A stretch of 10,292 nt of DNA, from contig MU646471.1 of the NCBI GenBank assembly GCA_026770585.1, forward strand, positions 147,542-157,833, written 5' to 3'. Below the pieces are notes generated by a model. The model was not told the DNA's origin. It searched no databases and saw only the letters and a program-made list of their open reading frames with translations. Source of the stretch: Baffinella frigidus. Taxonomy: Eukaryota > Cryptophyceae > Cryptomonadales > Baffinellaceae. The position numbers and the translations under genes are program-made. Shown one piece after another: positions 4,871-10,292 of the stretch. The first letter of the stretch is position 1. Each line of letters starts with the position of its first letter.

Positions 4871-4974
4871 TATCCCTTAAGTGGCAAGTAGGCGCATACG
4901 CCCTACGATAGGGCCCTAGGCCCTGCCTAGGGCGAGTTAGGGTGAATATTCACCCTATGGGCACTTAAGGGATA
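4871..4974 (-). mobile_element. MITE family B, copy 1
   Basis: Flanked by TA at 4871-4872 and 4973-4974. The 100-bp element has ends TCCCTTAAGTGGC and (reverse complemented) TCCCTTAAGTGCC. It contains a perfect 20-bp palindrome TAGGGTGAATATTCACCCTA at 4938-4957 and the core GGCGCATACGCCCTAC..TAGGGCCCTAGG. It is non-coding. Orientation is set relative to copy 3 at 6199-6304. It lies about 50 bases after the intact family A element. Confidence 0.8.
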
Positions 4975-5019
4975 AGGTGGCTAGCGCCCAAGAAAACGAA
5001 AGTGGCTAGATCCACTTTA

Positions 5020-5225
5020 GAAAACTCGAGGAGACGCTTCGAAGGGTCAGGGAGATGCTTCGAAGGGGCGAGGAGGCGCCTCCCCGGAGGGGAAGGCTCA
5101 CAACCTATGCATGCAAGTTTCGCAACTTATGCATGGAAGTTCGCAACTTAAGGGTCAAGGAGGCGCCTCGGAGGGAAAAGAAGGCGCCTCCTCGACCCTT
5201 CGAAGCGCCTCCTTGAGGTTTTTAG
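5020..5225. mobile_element. About 205-bp foldback element with GAGGCGCCTC palindromes
   Basis: AAAACTCGAGGAGACGCTTC and the following GAAGGGTC (5021-5048) pair, with a few mismatches, with GACCCTTCGAAGCGCCTCCT TGAGG-TTTTT at 5195-5224. Inside, GGAGGCGCCTC occurs at 5072 and 5158 with GAAGGCGCCTCC at 5183. Also present are a 21-bp tandem pair at 5031-5072 and a second pair around TATGCATG.AAGTT.CGCAA at 5105-5146. A separate small hairpin AAAGTGG/CCACTTT lies at 4999-5018. It is non-coding and its family is unknown. Confidence 0.65.
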
Positions 5226-5228
5226 GGC

Positions 5229-5533
5229 TCTAGCCACTGCAGGTACCCCTGAGGCCTCCCCCCTCTTCTTGGCCCTTTGAAGCGTTTTCTTGGCCCTGCG
5301 AGGACGACTGAAGGAGGCGCCGCGTGACCCCCACTGGCGCATACGCCCTACCGTAGGGCCCTAGGACCTTCCTAGGACCTTTTTGCGGTCAACTTTGACC
5401 GCATCGCCACTTAAGGGATAGGGTTCTAGCCACTGCAGGTACCCTTGAGGCCTTGCCCCTCCGAAGCGTGGCCCTGCGTGGTGTTGTCTTGGCCCTGCGA
5501 GGACGATTGGAGGAGGCGGCGCGCGACCCCCGC
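5229..5533 (+). repeat. About 105-bp direct duplication flanking MITE B copy 2
   Basis: Copy 1 (about 5229-5333) and copy 2 (about 5425-5533) share TCTAGCCACTGCAGGTACCC, then TTGAGGCCT or variant, CTTGGCCCTGCGAGGACGA and GGAGGAGGCG.CGCG.GACCCCC. The two copies are separated only by family B copy 2. The minus frames across them are shadows of the repeat. Confidence 0.85.
5332..5420 (-). mobile_element. MITE family B, copy 2 with lost left end
   Basis: The right end GCCACTTAAGGGA at 5406-5418 is intact and followed by TA (5419-5420). The core is GGCGCATACGCCCTACCGTA then GGGCCCTAGG, with inverted GCGGTCAA/TTGACCGC (5385-5402) in the same place as the palindrome of copy 1. The plus-strand left terminal repeat is missing; the element runs directly into GACCCCCACT of the adjacent duplication. 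TACCGTAGGGCCCTAGG (5349-5365) is identical to the family A core at 1178-1194. Confidence 0.75.
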
Positions 5534-5764
5534 TGTCTTCAAGGCTAGGTCCACCTGAAACGATGCTAGAGCAATCAGAGAGAGCTTCAAAGGCTAGATC
5601 CACAGGGGTTAGGAGGGGATGCCAAAGGGGTCAGCGAGACCCGGGGGGTGTGTTGGTATTGCCCCCCCAACCCCCCGCTGTCTTCAAGGCTAGGTTCACC
5701 TGGGTTAGGAGGGGACACCAAAGGGATCAACGAGACCTGAAACAATGAGCGATTAGAGAGAGAC
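5530..5764 (+). repeat. Three diverged units around CTTCAAGGCTAGGTCCACCT
   Basis: Units at 5530-5584, 5585-5644 and 5676-5764. The third is longest: CTTCAAGGCTAGGTTCACCT, GGGTTAGGAGGGGACACCAA AGGGATCAACGAGACCT and GAAACAATGAGCGATTAGAG. The first lacks exactly the middle block, and the missing piece is bounded by ACCTG repeats. The second keeps the middle block but lost the tail. No coding signal. Confidence 0.8.
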
Positions 5765-6016
5765 CTTGATTGAAGGTTATCAGCTCTAGCCCTAAAACAG
5801 CCGCCATGCATTCCCCTATGGTGTCTCCATCCACACAACGGACTTCGAAAGGATTTCTGAATAACCCATAAGCGATAAGACCTAGGAACCTACGGTATGT
5901 AACCCGCAGAGACATAAGGGAGGTTCCTGCAGGTAAGGTAACGGTCGACCCGATTTGGGGCCGAAAAATCCTTCTTAGCCCGCTGTGTGAATGGCACAAA
6001 AAAGCTGGCAGACTCT
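5765..6016. other. Unassigned spacer
   Basis: About 250 bases in which I recognise nothing. Small inverted pair AGGAACCT (5883-5890) and AGGTTCCT (5921-5928). A minus-strand open frame of 131 codons (5727-6122) crosses it but also runs through the repeats on both sides and has no recognisable domain. Confidence 0.5.
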
Positions 6017-6140
6017 GAAAAGATTCTGGGCGCGAAGAATAATGTGTGGGTCGAGCCCGCAGAGATTCTGGGTGAGAAAAAAGCGTGGGGGTTGATCCCG
6101 AGGAGGTTATGGGTGGGAACAATGTGTTGGTCGAAAAGCG
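6017..6140 (+). repeat. 41-bp degenerate tandem repeat, three units
   Basis: Units 6017-6058, 6059-6099 and 6100-6140 follow the pattern GA.(A/G)AGATTCTGGG..., (G)GAA.AA.(G)TGTGGG, TCGAGCCC. Similarity falls from units 1-2 to unit 3. They are followed by a G/A-rich run GAGGGAGGGGAAGGGGAGGG (6152-6171). Confidence 0.7.
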
Positions 6141-6198
6141 ATGCCCGCGCAGAGGGAGGGGAAGGGGAGGGGAGGGTACACAATGGTTCCAACGTCTG

Positions 6199-6304
6199 TA
6201 TCCCTCAAGTGGCCCGGGGGTTAAAATTGACCACCCGACAGGTCCTAGGCAGGTCCTAGGGCCCTGCGGTAGGACGTATGAGCCTACTGGCGCCTTACGG
6301 GATA
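6199..6304 (+). mobile_element. MITE family B, copy 3
   Basis: TA at 6199-6200 and 6303-6304 flank a 102-bp element with diverged ends TCCCTCAAGTGGC and GCGCCTTACGGGA (9 of 13 pairing). An imperfect palindrome GGTTAAAATTGACC at 6219-6232 occupies the site of the copy 1 and 2 palindromes. The core is AGGTCCTAGG twice, then GCCCTGCGGTAGGACGTATG. It is non-coding. Confidence 0.75.
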
Positions 6305-6329
6305 GGCTCGTAACCCAAGACGTATGGGA

Positions 6330-6400
6330 GGACGTATGCGCGTACTGGCCACTTAAGGGGTGTCCAGGGGGACACTGGCCACTTAAGGGGTGTCGAGGGG
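6330..6400 (+). mobile_element. MITE family B right end, tandemly duplicated
   Basis: GGACGTATGCGCGTACTGGC then CACTTAAGGG matches the right end of family B (compare 6273-6302). From 6347 a 30-bp unit beginning GGCCACTTAAGGGGTGTC is repeated at 6377. The unit contains a small GTGTCC/GGACAC hairpin (6360-6375). Only the end of the element is present. Confidence 0.7.
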
Positions 6401-6487
6401 AAGGGGGGTAGGGACCTGCAATCCGACCTGGCGGAGGAGAGTGCCGTGCTTGTGGTTCTGCCAGCCAAGGCCACGTGAGACAAGTTG

Positions 6488-6625
6488 ATTTCGAAACGTA
6501 CCAGAATCTGTCCCACTTTTTATGCTATGTTAGGCTTTGATTTGTGGTATGTTAGGGTGGATATGACATGTTAGGCATAAAATCAATGCCTAACGTACGG
6601 CACATATTCTGGTATGTTCCGAAAT
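6488..6625 (+). mobile_element. MITE family C, copy 2
   Basis: 138 bp with 20-bp terminal inverted repeats: ATTTCGAAACGTACCAGAAT (6488-6507) and ATTCTGGTATGTTCCGAAAT (6606-6625), 18 of 20 pairing. The interior repeats TATGTTAGG motifs and contains TGTTAGGCAT near TGCCTAACGT as a partial inverted pair. It matches copy 1 at 4458-4594 across its length. It is non-coding, and I could not define a target duplication. Confidence 0.8.
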
Positions 6626-6897
6626 GAAGGTGCGGGCACGTGTGAGAAAGGTCCTTGAGGTGGAACACCGATCATCGACTCATGGCAGAACTGTGAACAG
6701 CTGAGGTTCAGAACAGGCAGGGATTGCTACTCTGCTGTGAGATCTCATGGGAGTGGGTAATCGGTGCTGAGATACGTATTGACACAGGATTTATGGTTCA
6801 CAGTGTGGGGTTGAGGGCATGAAGTTTGTGGGTTCTTCTATTTGAGAACCAGTGTGCGTCCTGGTTTAGGAACACACTCAAGTCTTGGCATCTCGTT
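6626..6897. other. Unassigned spacer
   Basis: About 270 bases with no recognisable gene, repeat or element. There is a weak CTGTGAACAG.TGAGGTTCAGAACAG inverted motif near 6690-6716. Bases 6401-6487, before family C copy 2, are likewise unassigned. Confidence 0.5.
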
Positions 6898-7219
6898 CAC
6901 GTCGGTGGAACTGGAAAACGTGAGGTCTGATTTTCATGCATCCCGCCCGAAACTGCGCACCGAATTCGGAGAAACTTTACACAACGCCTGTCCCAGAGGA
7001 TCAGAGTTTCAAAGTGATTCGTCCCGCCCGGGAGTACACAACCGAAGGCTATTCTTGGTGTTTAGCGCTTGGTGCTGGGTGCGTTGAGAGTGGCAACACA
7101 TCCACGTCGGTGGAACTGGAAAACGTGGGATCAGATTTCCAACGTGATGCATTCCACCCGGCGTGTTGGGCTTGGTGTTTGGTGCTGGGTGCTGGGTGCG
7201 ATGGGAGTGGTTACCGAGG
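6898..7219 (+). repeat. Tandem duplication with CACGTCGGTGGAACTGGAAA
   Basis: CACGTCGGTGGAACTGGAAA with ACGTG occurs at 6898 and at 7103, each followed by diverged ..TC.GATTT.CA..(A)TGCAT.CC.CCCG. After each comes TTGGTGTTT..GGTGCTGGGTGCG (about 7054-7080 and 7172-7200), then GAGTGG. The two units differ in length by internal indels. The peptide TSVELENV appears in both, but in different frames (205-bp offset), so the long plus frame at 6936-7460 is not one preserved gene. Confidence 0.8.
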
Positions 7220-7272
7220 CTTCGAAGCGCTCTCGGCGCTTGACGAATCCGGAAGTGCAGTGTACGAACGCT

Positions 7273-7442
7273 ACCAGGATCTGCCGCACGGTCTGCCTCA
7301 GTCACCCTCGTGCATCACCATGCGACGTCAAATCGACGATGGGCTAACCTCAAATCGACAATGGACTAACGCGGTGTGGGTCTCATCAGTTCTAATCCGC
7401 GGAACGATACCAGGATCTGCCGCGCGGTCTGCCTCAGTCACC
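7273..7442 (+). repeat. 34-bp direct repeat bracketing a 22-bp tandem pair
   Basis: ACCAGGATCTGCCGCACGGT and the following CTGCCTCAGTCACC occupy 7273-7306 and 7409-7442 with one difference. Between them TCAAATCGACGATGGGCTAA CC (7329-7350) is followed by TCAAATCGACAATGGACTAA CG (7351-7372). The two 34-mers fall in different reading frames, which argues against a conserved protein here. Confidence 0.85.
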
Positions 7443-7447
7443 GTTCG

Positions 7448-7504
7448 AGAGTACCACTGATACCACTGAACCCCAAACCGCGTCAGTTGGCGCGTATAAA
7501 ATAG
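7448..7504 (+). repeat. Dispersed repeat related to 3100-3165, with TATA-like end
   Basis: AGTACCACTG, a duplicated TACCACTGAA, ACCGCGTCAGTTG and GCGCGTATAAAATAG (7490-7504) align with 3101-3165. The copy at 3101-3165 carries an extra 20 bases (about 3131-3150) between GTTG and GCGC. Downstream, 7505-7642 holds no recognised feature. Confidence 0.8.
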
Positions 7505-7642
7505 ATCTGCCTGAATTCGTTTTTGACCCAAATACGGGGAAGAGGTTTTTTGTAGTATCAATAGAAGCTTGTGGCAACGCTCGAGGGTTTTGGTTTTTCA
7601 GGCCTGTTGGCTCTCCGTAGGCTCGGCTCGGAGAACAACCAA

Positions 7643-7820
7643 GGGTTTGGGGTTTAGGACCTGTTTTACACTCTAACCCCTAACCCCTAACCCCTAACCC
7701 CTAACCCCTAACCCCTAACCCCTAACCCCTAAACCCTACAACCTCAACCCTAAACCCTCAACCCTACAACCCTCAACTAACCCTACAACCTAAACCCTAA
7801 ACCCTAAAACCTAAACCCTA
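7643..7820. repeat. Telomere-like array, head-to-head, with CCCCTAA core
   Basis: Plus-strand G-rich AAGGGTTTGGGGTTTAGG (7641-7658) is followed 15 bases later by eight exact CCCCTAA heptamers (7677-7732), then mixed CCCTAAA, CCCTCAA and CCCTACAA units to 7820. The CCCCTAA block is the cleanest telomere-like tract in the window. The next interval, 7821-8014, holds no recognisable feature apart from a short run of nine C at 7932-7941. Confidence 0.9.
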
Positions 7821-8014
7821 GACGGCCCACAGAGTGCGGCGTGACATCGCGTGTGAAGTTGCAAAGAGTCGAGGGTGCGAGCATGATACCATCTGTAACG
7901 GGGTGTTTCGTAGGCCCTGAAAACTCCCGTAGCCCCCCCCCCTTTCAGCATCACGGCCACCACGTATTCCCTCCCACGAACCGTGAATGTTGCCCAAGGG
8001 GGGAAGCAGCGTCA

Positions 8015-8187
8015 AGAGCGCTGTGCAGAGAAGTTGGCCACCGAAAAATGGGAAAATAGGAAAATTGGAGCCATTTTGTCCACTTTTGAGAAATTCATGG
8101 TACTAAATTTCTCAAAAGTTGACAAAATGGCTCCAATTTCTCGATTTCCCATTATTTCCCATGGCTAACTTCTCTGCACAGCGCTCT
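8015..8187. mobile_element. 173-bp foldback element with 80-bp arms
   Basis: The left arm 8015-8095 and right arm 8106-8187 are reverse complements at roughly 85-90%, with a 10-base loop CATGGTACTA. The outer 21 bases (AGAGCGCTGTGCAGAGAAGT T) and the inner segment (AATTGGAGCCATTTTGTC..A CTTTTGAGAAATT) pair almost perfectly; mismatches cluster around 8042-8060. It is non-coding. No target duplication was seen. A MITE or foldback transposon is likely; if transcribed it would form a long hairpin RNA. Confidence 0.85.
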
Positions 8188-8300
8188 ACTGGCCACTGGG
8201 TGTGGGAGTGCACCGGCACACCGGTCCACTGCTCCGACGGCACGAGAGGGTTAACAAACCCTAAACCCTAATCCCTGAATCCTAAACCCTGAACTGGCCA
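8188..8300 (+). repeat. Truncated copy of the 95-bp duplication, then telomere-like run
   Basis: CACCGGCACACCGGTCCACT GCTCCGACGGCACGAG at about 8210-8245 resembles the repeat at 8651 and 8846. GGGTTAACAAACCCTAAACC CTAATCCCTGAATCCTAAACCC (8249-8290) is degenerate telomere-like DNA. ACTGGCCACTG at 8188 recurs at 8293, and GTGTGGGAGT recurs at about 8343. Confidence 0.6.
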
Positions 8301-8554
8301 CTGTACAGTTTAAAAGCGAGGAGGGTGCAAACGAGTTGCTGGGTGTGGGAGTTGAAACGAGTCGCTCTGTATTCATCGGGCTCCTTCATAGATTCTGTCT
8401 CAGAAACTGTCCATATCAACGATTTCTGGTACACATCGAAGAGTTCCACAGCTTCCAACTGTACATAATGGCTCCAAGCCCCACAGAAATCTGAGATAAA
8501 ATCCATGGAGGGATGCGATGGGTACCACGCACGATTCTTGAAAGGAGTCGCCAA
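8282..8554 (-). other. Minus-strand open frame, protein-like, unidentified
   Basis: The frame opens after a TGA at 8558-8560 and runs to TAG at 8282-8284, about 90 codons. There is no ATG start (TTG at 8552-8554; the first ATG is residue 17). The amino-acid mix is ordinary and lacks low complexity: HPSMDFISDFCGAWSHYVQL, then EAVELFDVYQKSLIWTVSET. Third-position G+C is only about half, unlike the 3758-4126 frame, and the last codons lie in repeat DNA. It may be a gene remnant or chance. Confidence 0.18.
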
Positions 8555-8650
8555 AAGTCAATTCCTCCTCAAGGCAAGGTTTTCAAAAGTTCACACCCTC
8601 ATCCTCATACGGGTTAAAAAATCCAACCCCCTCCTCCAATCTGGCGTGGT

Positions 8651-8940
8651 ATGGGCTTCCACCGGTGCGACGATGCACCTCTCCGAAGGCCCGAGTGCCG
8701 CCGCGGGTACCGGTGGGTGGTGTCCTCTTGCGAGAGGTTCGGACTCCAGGAACTTCGTTTGTGTACAAATTTTTATACGTTGTCACGTTGTGCCCGAAAA
8801 GCGGGCGCCACATGACCAATTCTCCCCACAAAACGCTACGTGTGGATGGGCTTCCACCGGTGCGACGATCCACCGCTCCGAAGGCACGAGTGACGCCGCA
8901 GGCACCGGCGGGTGATGTCCTCTCGAGAGAGGTTCGGACG
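8651..8940 (+). repeat. 95-bp direct duplication
   Basis: Copies 8651-8745 and 8846-8940, 195 bases apart, share ATGGGCTTCCACCGGTGCGA CGAT, CTCCGAAGG.(A/C)CGAGTG, ACCGG.GGGTG.TGTCCTCT and GAGAGGTTCGGAC, about 85% identical. The offset is a multiple of three, so a plus frame (8505-8915) repeats WASTGAT..(H).SEG. In the second copy that frame ends in a stop where the first has TGG, and changes are mostly amino-acid altering, so coding is not supported. Confidence 0.85.
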
Positions 8941-9043
8941 CGGTCGTGGGGACGTGGTTTGATTGGGGTGTTCTCGGGCTGGATCGCGAGAGGGGGAAGG
9001 ATGATGATGCGAGGTGCGGGAGCTTCGCTTCGATGCCCACCCT

Positions 9044-9158
9044 GGGTTGAGGGTTGAGGGTTGAGGGTTGAGGGTGGTTGAGGGTTGAGGGTTGAGGGTG
9101 CAGGGTTGAGGGTTGAGGGTTGAGGGTGTAGAGTGTAGGGTTGAGAGTGAAGGGTTCA
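9044..9158 (+). repeat. TTGAGGG heptamer array
   Basis: GGGTTGA heptamers run from 9044 to about 9126 with single GGGTGG and GGGTGCA interruptions, then decay (GTGTAGAGTGTAGGGTTGAG) to 9158. TTGAGGG is one base from TTTAGGG. The GGG runs spaced by four bases satisfy the usual G-quadruplex pattern on the plus strand. The opposite-strand CCCTCAA unit also occurs inside 7740-7780. Confidence 0.92.
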
Positions 9159-9354
9159 GGGACGCTTCGGAATGTCCATGGGTGTGTCTCCTCCAGCGTG
9201 GTCTTGCACGTTTAGTTTTGTTGGAAACGGCGGGACTCTGAGGGGGGGGCACTCGAGACTGGAAGAGGGGCTATTCTAAAAGTTTTAAGTTTACAAGTCC
9301 TTTACAAGTGAAGGAAAAAAAAACTGTGTGGTGATTTTCACACAAATAGGGGCG
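9159..9354. other. Unassigned spacer with a small hairpin
   Basis: No gene was recognised. Notable only for AAGTTTTAAG..TTTACAAGTCCTTTACAAG (9278-9309), a run of nine A (9315-9323) and a TGTGTG/CACACA hairpin (9325-9330 with 9339-9344) just before the large palindrome. Confidence 0.5.
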
Positions 9355-9396
9355 TTGGTCACGTATCTCGCGGAATTCCTCGAGATACGTGACCAA
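9355..9396. repeat. 42-bp near-perfect palindrome
   Basis: TTGGTCACGTATCTCG (9355-9370) and CGAGATACGTGACCAA (9381-9396) are exact reverse complements. The 10 bases between, CGGAATTCCT, are themselves a GGAATTCC palindrome with one C/T mismatch pair. The whole 42 bases are therefore self-complementary except for one position. It is too short for an element and has no coding role. The following 9397-9607 holds nothing I recognise. Confidence 0.95.
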
Positions 9397-9830
9397 GCCT
9401 GCCCGTGACTGGTACTAAATTTAACAACCCCACATTTAAAATGGTCCCATTTCTAGCCTTGAGTGGGGGGACGAAGCGATCGCTACACGGGGGTGAGTTC
9501 TCGGTGCAGGGGTTGCTCGCGACCAAGGACACACACTTCTCCCAAGGTGATCCTAGCCTCCTGGCAATCACCCTACTGCATGGCCCAGGTACAAGTGCGT
9601 GTCCGCGGTACAGTAAGTGGAACAATGCGTAGCATGTGCGGCGCTGCCGCTGGTTGTCTGGCAATAAATTATCAATCTCTCGGTCTGCGAGAAACCCCTG
9701 CAGACCCCTTGACACATGGTCCAGTCATCCGTACACATGTGGTCCAGCGACACCCCAGACATAGATGGGCTATCTATTGGTGGGGAATACAGGAAGGACA
9801 GTAAGAGACCCTCCCAGAAAAAACCATGTA

Positions 9831-9855
9831 CCCGTGCTGCATCCCGTATGCGGAA
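9831..9855 (+). repeat. Conserved 25-mer next to a CT tract, copy 1 of 3
   Basis: CCCGTGCTGCATCCCGTATG CGGAA at 9831-9855 recurs exactly at 10126-10150, and as a shorter variant (CCCGTGCTGCATCACGTAT) at 9937-9955. Copy 1 ends five bases before the CT tract at 9861, copy 2 begins six bases after that tract, and copy 3 lies 85 bases before the last CT tract. Confidence 0.9.
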
Positions 9856-9860
9856 CACGG

Positions 9861-9861
9861 C

Positions 9862-9897
<36 letters not shown>

Positions 9898-9930
9898 CCT
9901 CCCTCTCTCTTTCTCTCTCTCTCTCTCTCT
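9861..9930. repeat. CT pyrimidine tract
   Basis: Seventy bases of only C and T, mostly CT dinucleotides with TT and CCC interruptions. It is flanked by copies of the conserved 25-mer. The RERE-rich minus frame through it is an artefact. It could form triplex DNA like the GA tract at 3406-3530. Confidence 0.97.
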
Positions 9931-10235
9931 ATCGCACCCGTGCTGCATCACGTATCGCCATTCGCTATTAAAACGTGTTCCCTGTAGCCTTCTCAGTGGT
10001 ACCCGTGCCGACACGGGGTACAGTGCTCGTTTGAGCGGCCGACACGGGGTGCAGTAAGTGGCACAATGCGTAGCATGTGCGGCACTGACGCTGATTGTTT
10101 GGCAATACATGATCAATCTCTGGTGCCCGTGCTGCATCCCGTATGCGGAAATGCGCGCTATCCTGGAGCTTTACCAGGAGAAGGTCGCCCACCAGGTTTC
10201 CTCTGCCTGCATCCCACTAGCAACCCCCTCCTTAT

Positions 10236-10292
10236 CTCTCTCTCTCTCTCTCTCTTCTCTCTCCCTCTCTCTCTCTTCTCTCTCTCTCTCCC
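10236..10292. repeat. CT microsatellite cut by the window end
   Basis: CT dinucleotides with TTCT and CCCT interruptions from 10236 to the last base, so the true length is unknown. The 85 bases before it (10151-10235) hold no recognised feature. Confidence 0.95.

Larger units (their letters stand above)
9608..10121 (+). repeat. 73-bp direct duplication, two copies
   Basis: Copies at 9608-9680 and 10049-10121 differ at 8 of 73 positions. Shared blocks include AATGCGTAGCATGTGCGGC and GGCAATA.AT.ATCAATCTCT. The 441-bp offset is in frame, so minus-strand open frames (9359-9715, 9568-10137, 9968-10192) repeat peptides such as AAHATHC and RTCYAL. About half or more of the substitutions change the amino acid in each frame, so no protein is being preserved. 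GCCGACACGGGGT at 10007 and 10038 is a smaller repeat beside copy 2. Confidence 0.88.

Noticed and set aside
5239-5254. GCAGGTACCCCTGAGG as a further MITE A end
   Set aside because: Only about ten bases match the A terminus (GGTACCCCTG); the TA flank and inner core are absent and the motif belongs to the 105-bp duplication.
5727-6122. 131-codon minus-strand open frame
   Set aside because: It covers the tail of the 5530-5764 repeats and the 41-bp tandem repeat, has no start context or domain, and is matched by other open frames on both strands.
6936-7460. 174-codon plus-strand open frame with ordinary amino-acid mix
   Set aside because: It runs through two duplications whose copies fall in different frames (TSVELENV repeat offset 205 bases; 34-mer at 7273 and 7409 read in different frames). 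A maintained protein would keep one frame. It has no recognisable domain.
8060-8085. Dinoflagellate spliced-leader-like GCCATTTTG
   Set aside because: Only a short match within the arm of the foldback element; the rest of the leader and a donor site are absent.
8730-8760. tRNA B-box-like GAGGTTCGGACTCC
   Set aside because: No matching A box at the right distance and no cloverleaf could be drawn; the motif is part of the 95-bp duplication.
8505-8915. 136-codon plus-strand frame with repeated WASTGAT peptide
   Set aside because: The repeat is an in-frame DNA duplication. Between copies most changes alter the residue and one makes a stop, and the minus strand is similarly open.
9568-10137. 189-codon minus-strand open frame, the longest in the window
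   Set aside because: Its middle is the CT/GA microsatellite (RERE run), and the duplicated ends show about as many amino-acid changing as silent differences. Two other minus frames over the same duplicate are equally open.

Overview
This window looks like eukaryotic nuclear DNA that is almost entirely repeats and transposon relics. I could not support a single intact gene, tRNA or rRNA. Signs of a eukaryote are long microsatellites (TA, GA, CT), many minisatellites, several kinds of short terminal-inverted-repeat (MITE-like) elements, and many interstitial telomere-like runs of the CCCTAAA / TTTAGGG type with variants (CCCCTAA, TTGAGGG, CCCCAAA). TTTAGGG-type telomeres are known from plants and from many algae and protists, including several alveolates. 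A microalga, protist or plant subtelomeric or heterochromatic region fits, but the sequence does not fix the species.

Layout. 1-560: a TA microsatellite cut by the window edge, a diverged duplication and a 24-bp tandem repeat. 550-1510: degenerate telomere-like DNA interleaved with a roughly 95-bp repeat unit and two broken copies of MITE family A placed head to tail. 1550-2030: palindromes and a 120-bp AT-rich foldback element. 2169-3165: phased 10-bp and 18-bp tandem repeats, weak coding-like relics, and a repeat that ends in a perfect 25-bp inverted repeat. 3211-3530: palindromic tandem repeats, then a 125-bp C-free purine tract. 3600-4126: a second copy of the coding-like relic, then the most coding-like stretch of the window. 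4200-6625: a nest of MITE families A, B and C, a 205-bp foldback, and local duplications. 6898-7504: broken duplications ending in a TATAAAATAG motif shared with position 3156. 7643-7820: telomere-like DNA in head-to-head orientation. 8015-8187: a 173-bp foldback with 80-bp arms. 8651-9158: a 95-bp direct duplication and a G-rich TTGAGGG array. 9355-9396: a near-perfect 42-bp palindrome. 9608-10292: a 73-bp duplication plus CT tracts flanked by a conserved 25-mer.

How it fits together. There is no operon or pathway here. The organising theme is DNA that folds back on itself: at least three MITE families, two of them flanked by TA dinucleotides, three other foldbacks, and many small palindromes. 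Families A and B have different ends but share a 17-bp core, so they may be moved by related machinery encoded elsewhere. The one stretch with a plausible codon signal, 3758-4126, is open on both strands and could be a terminal exon or a gene relic.
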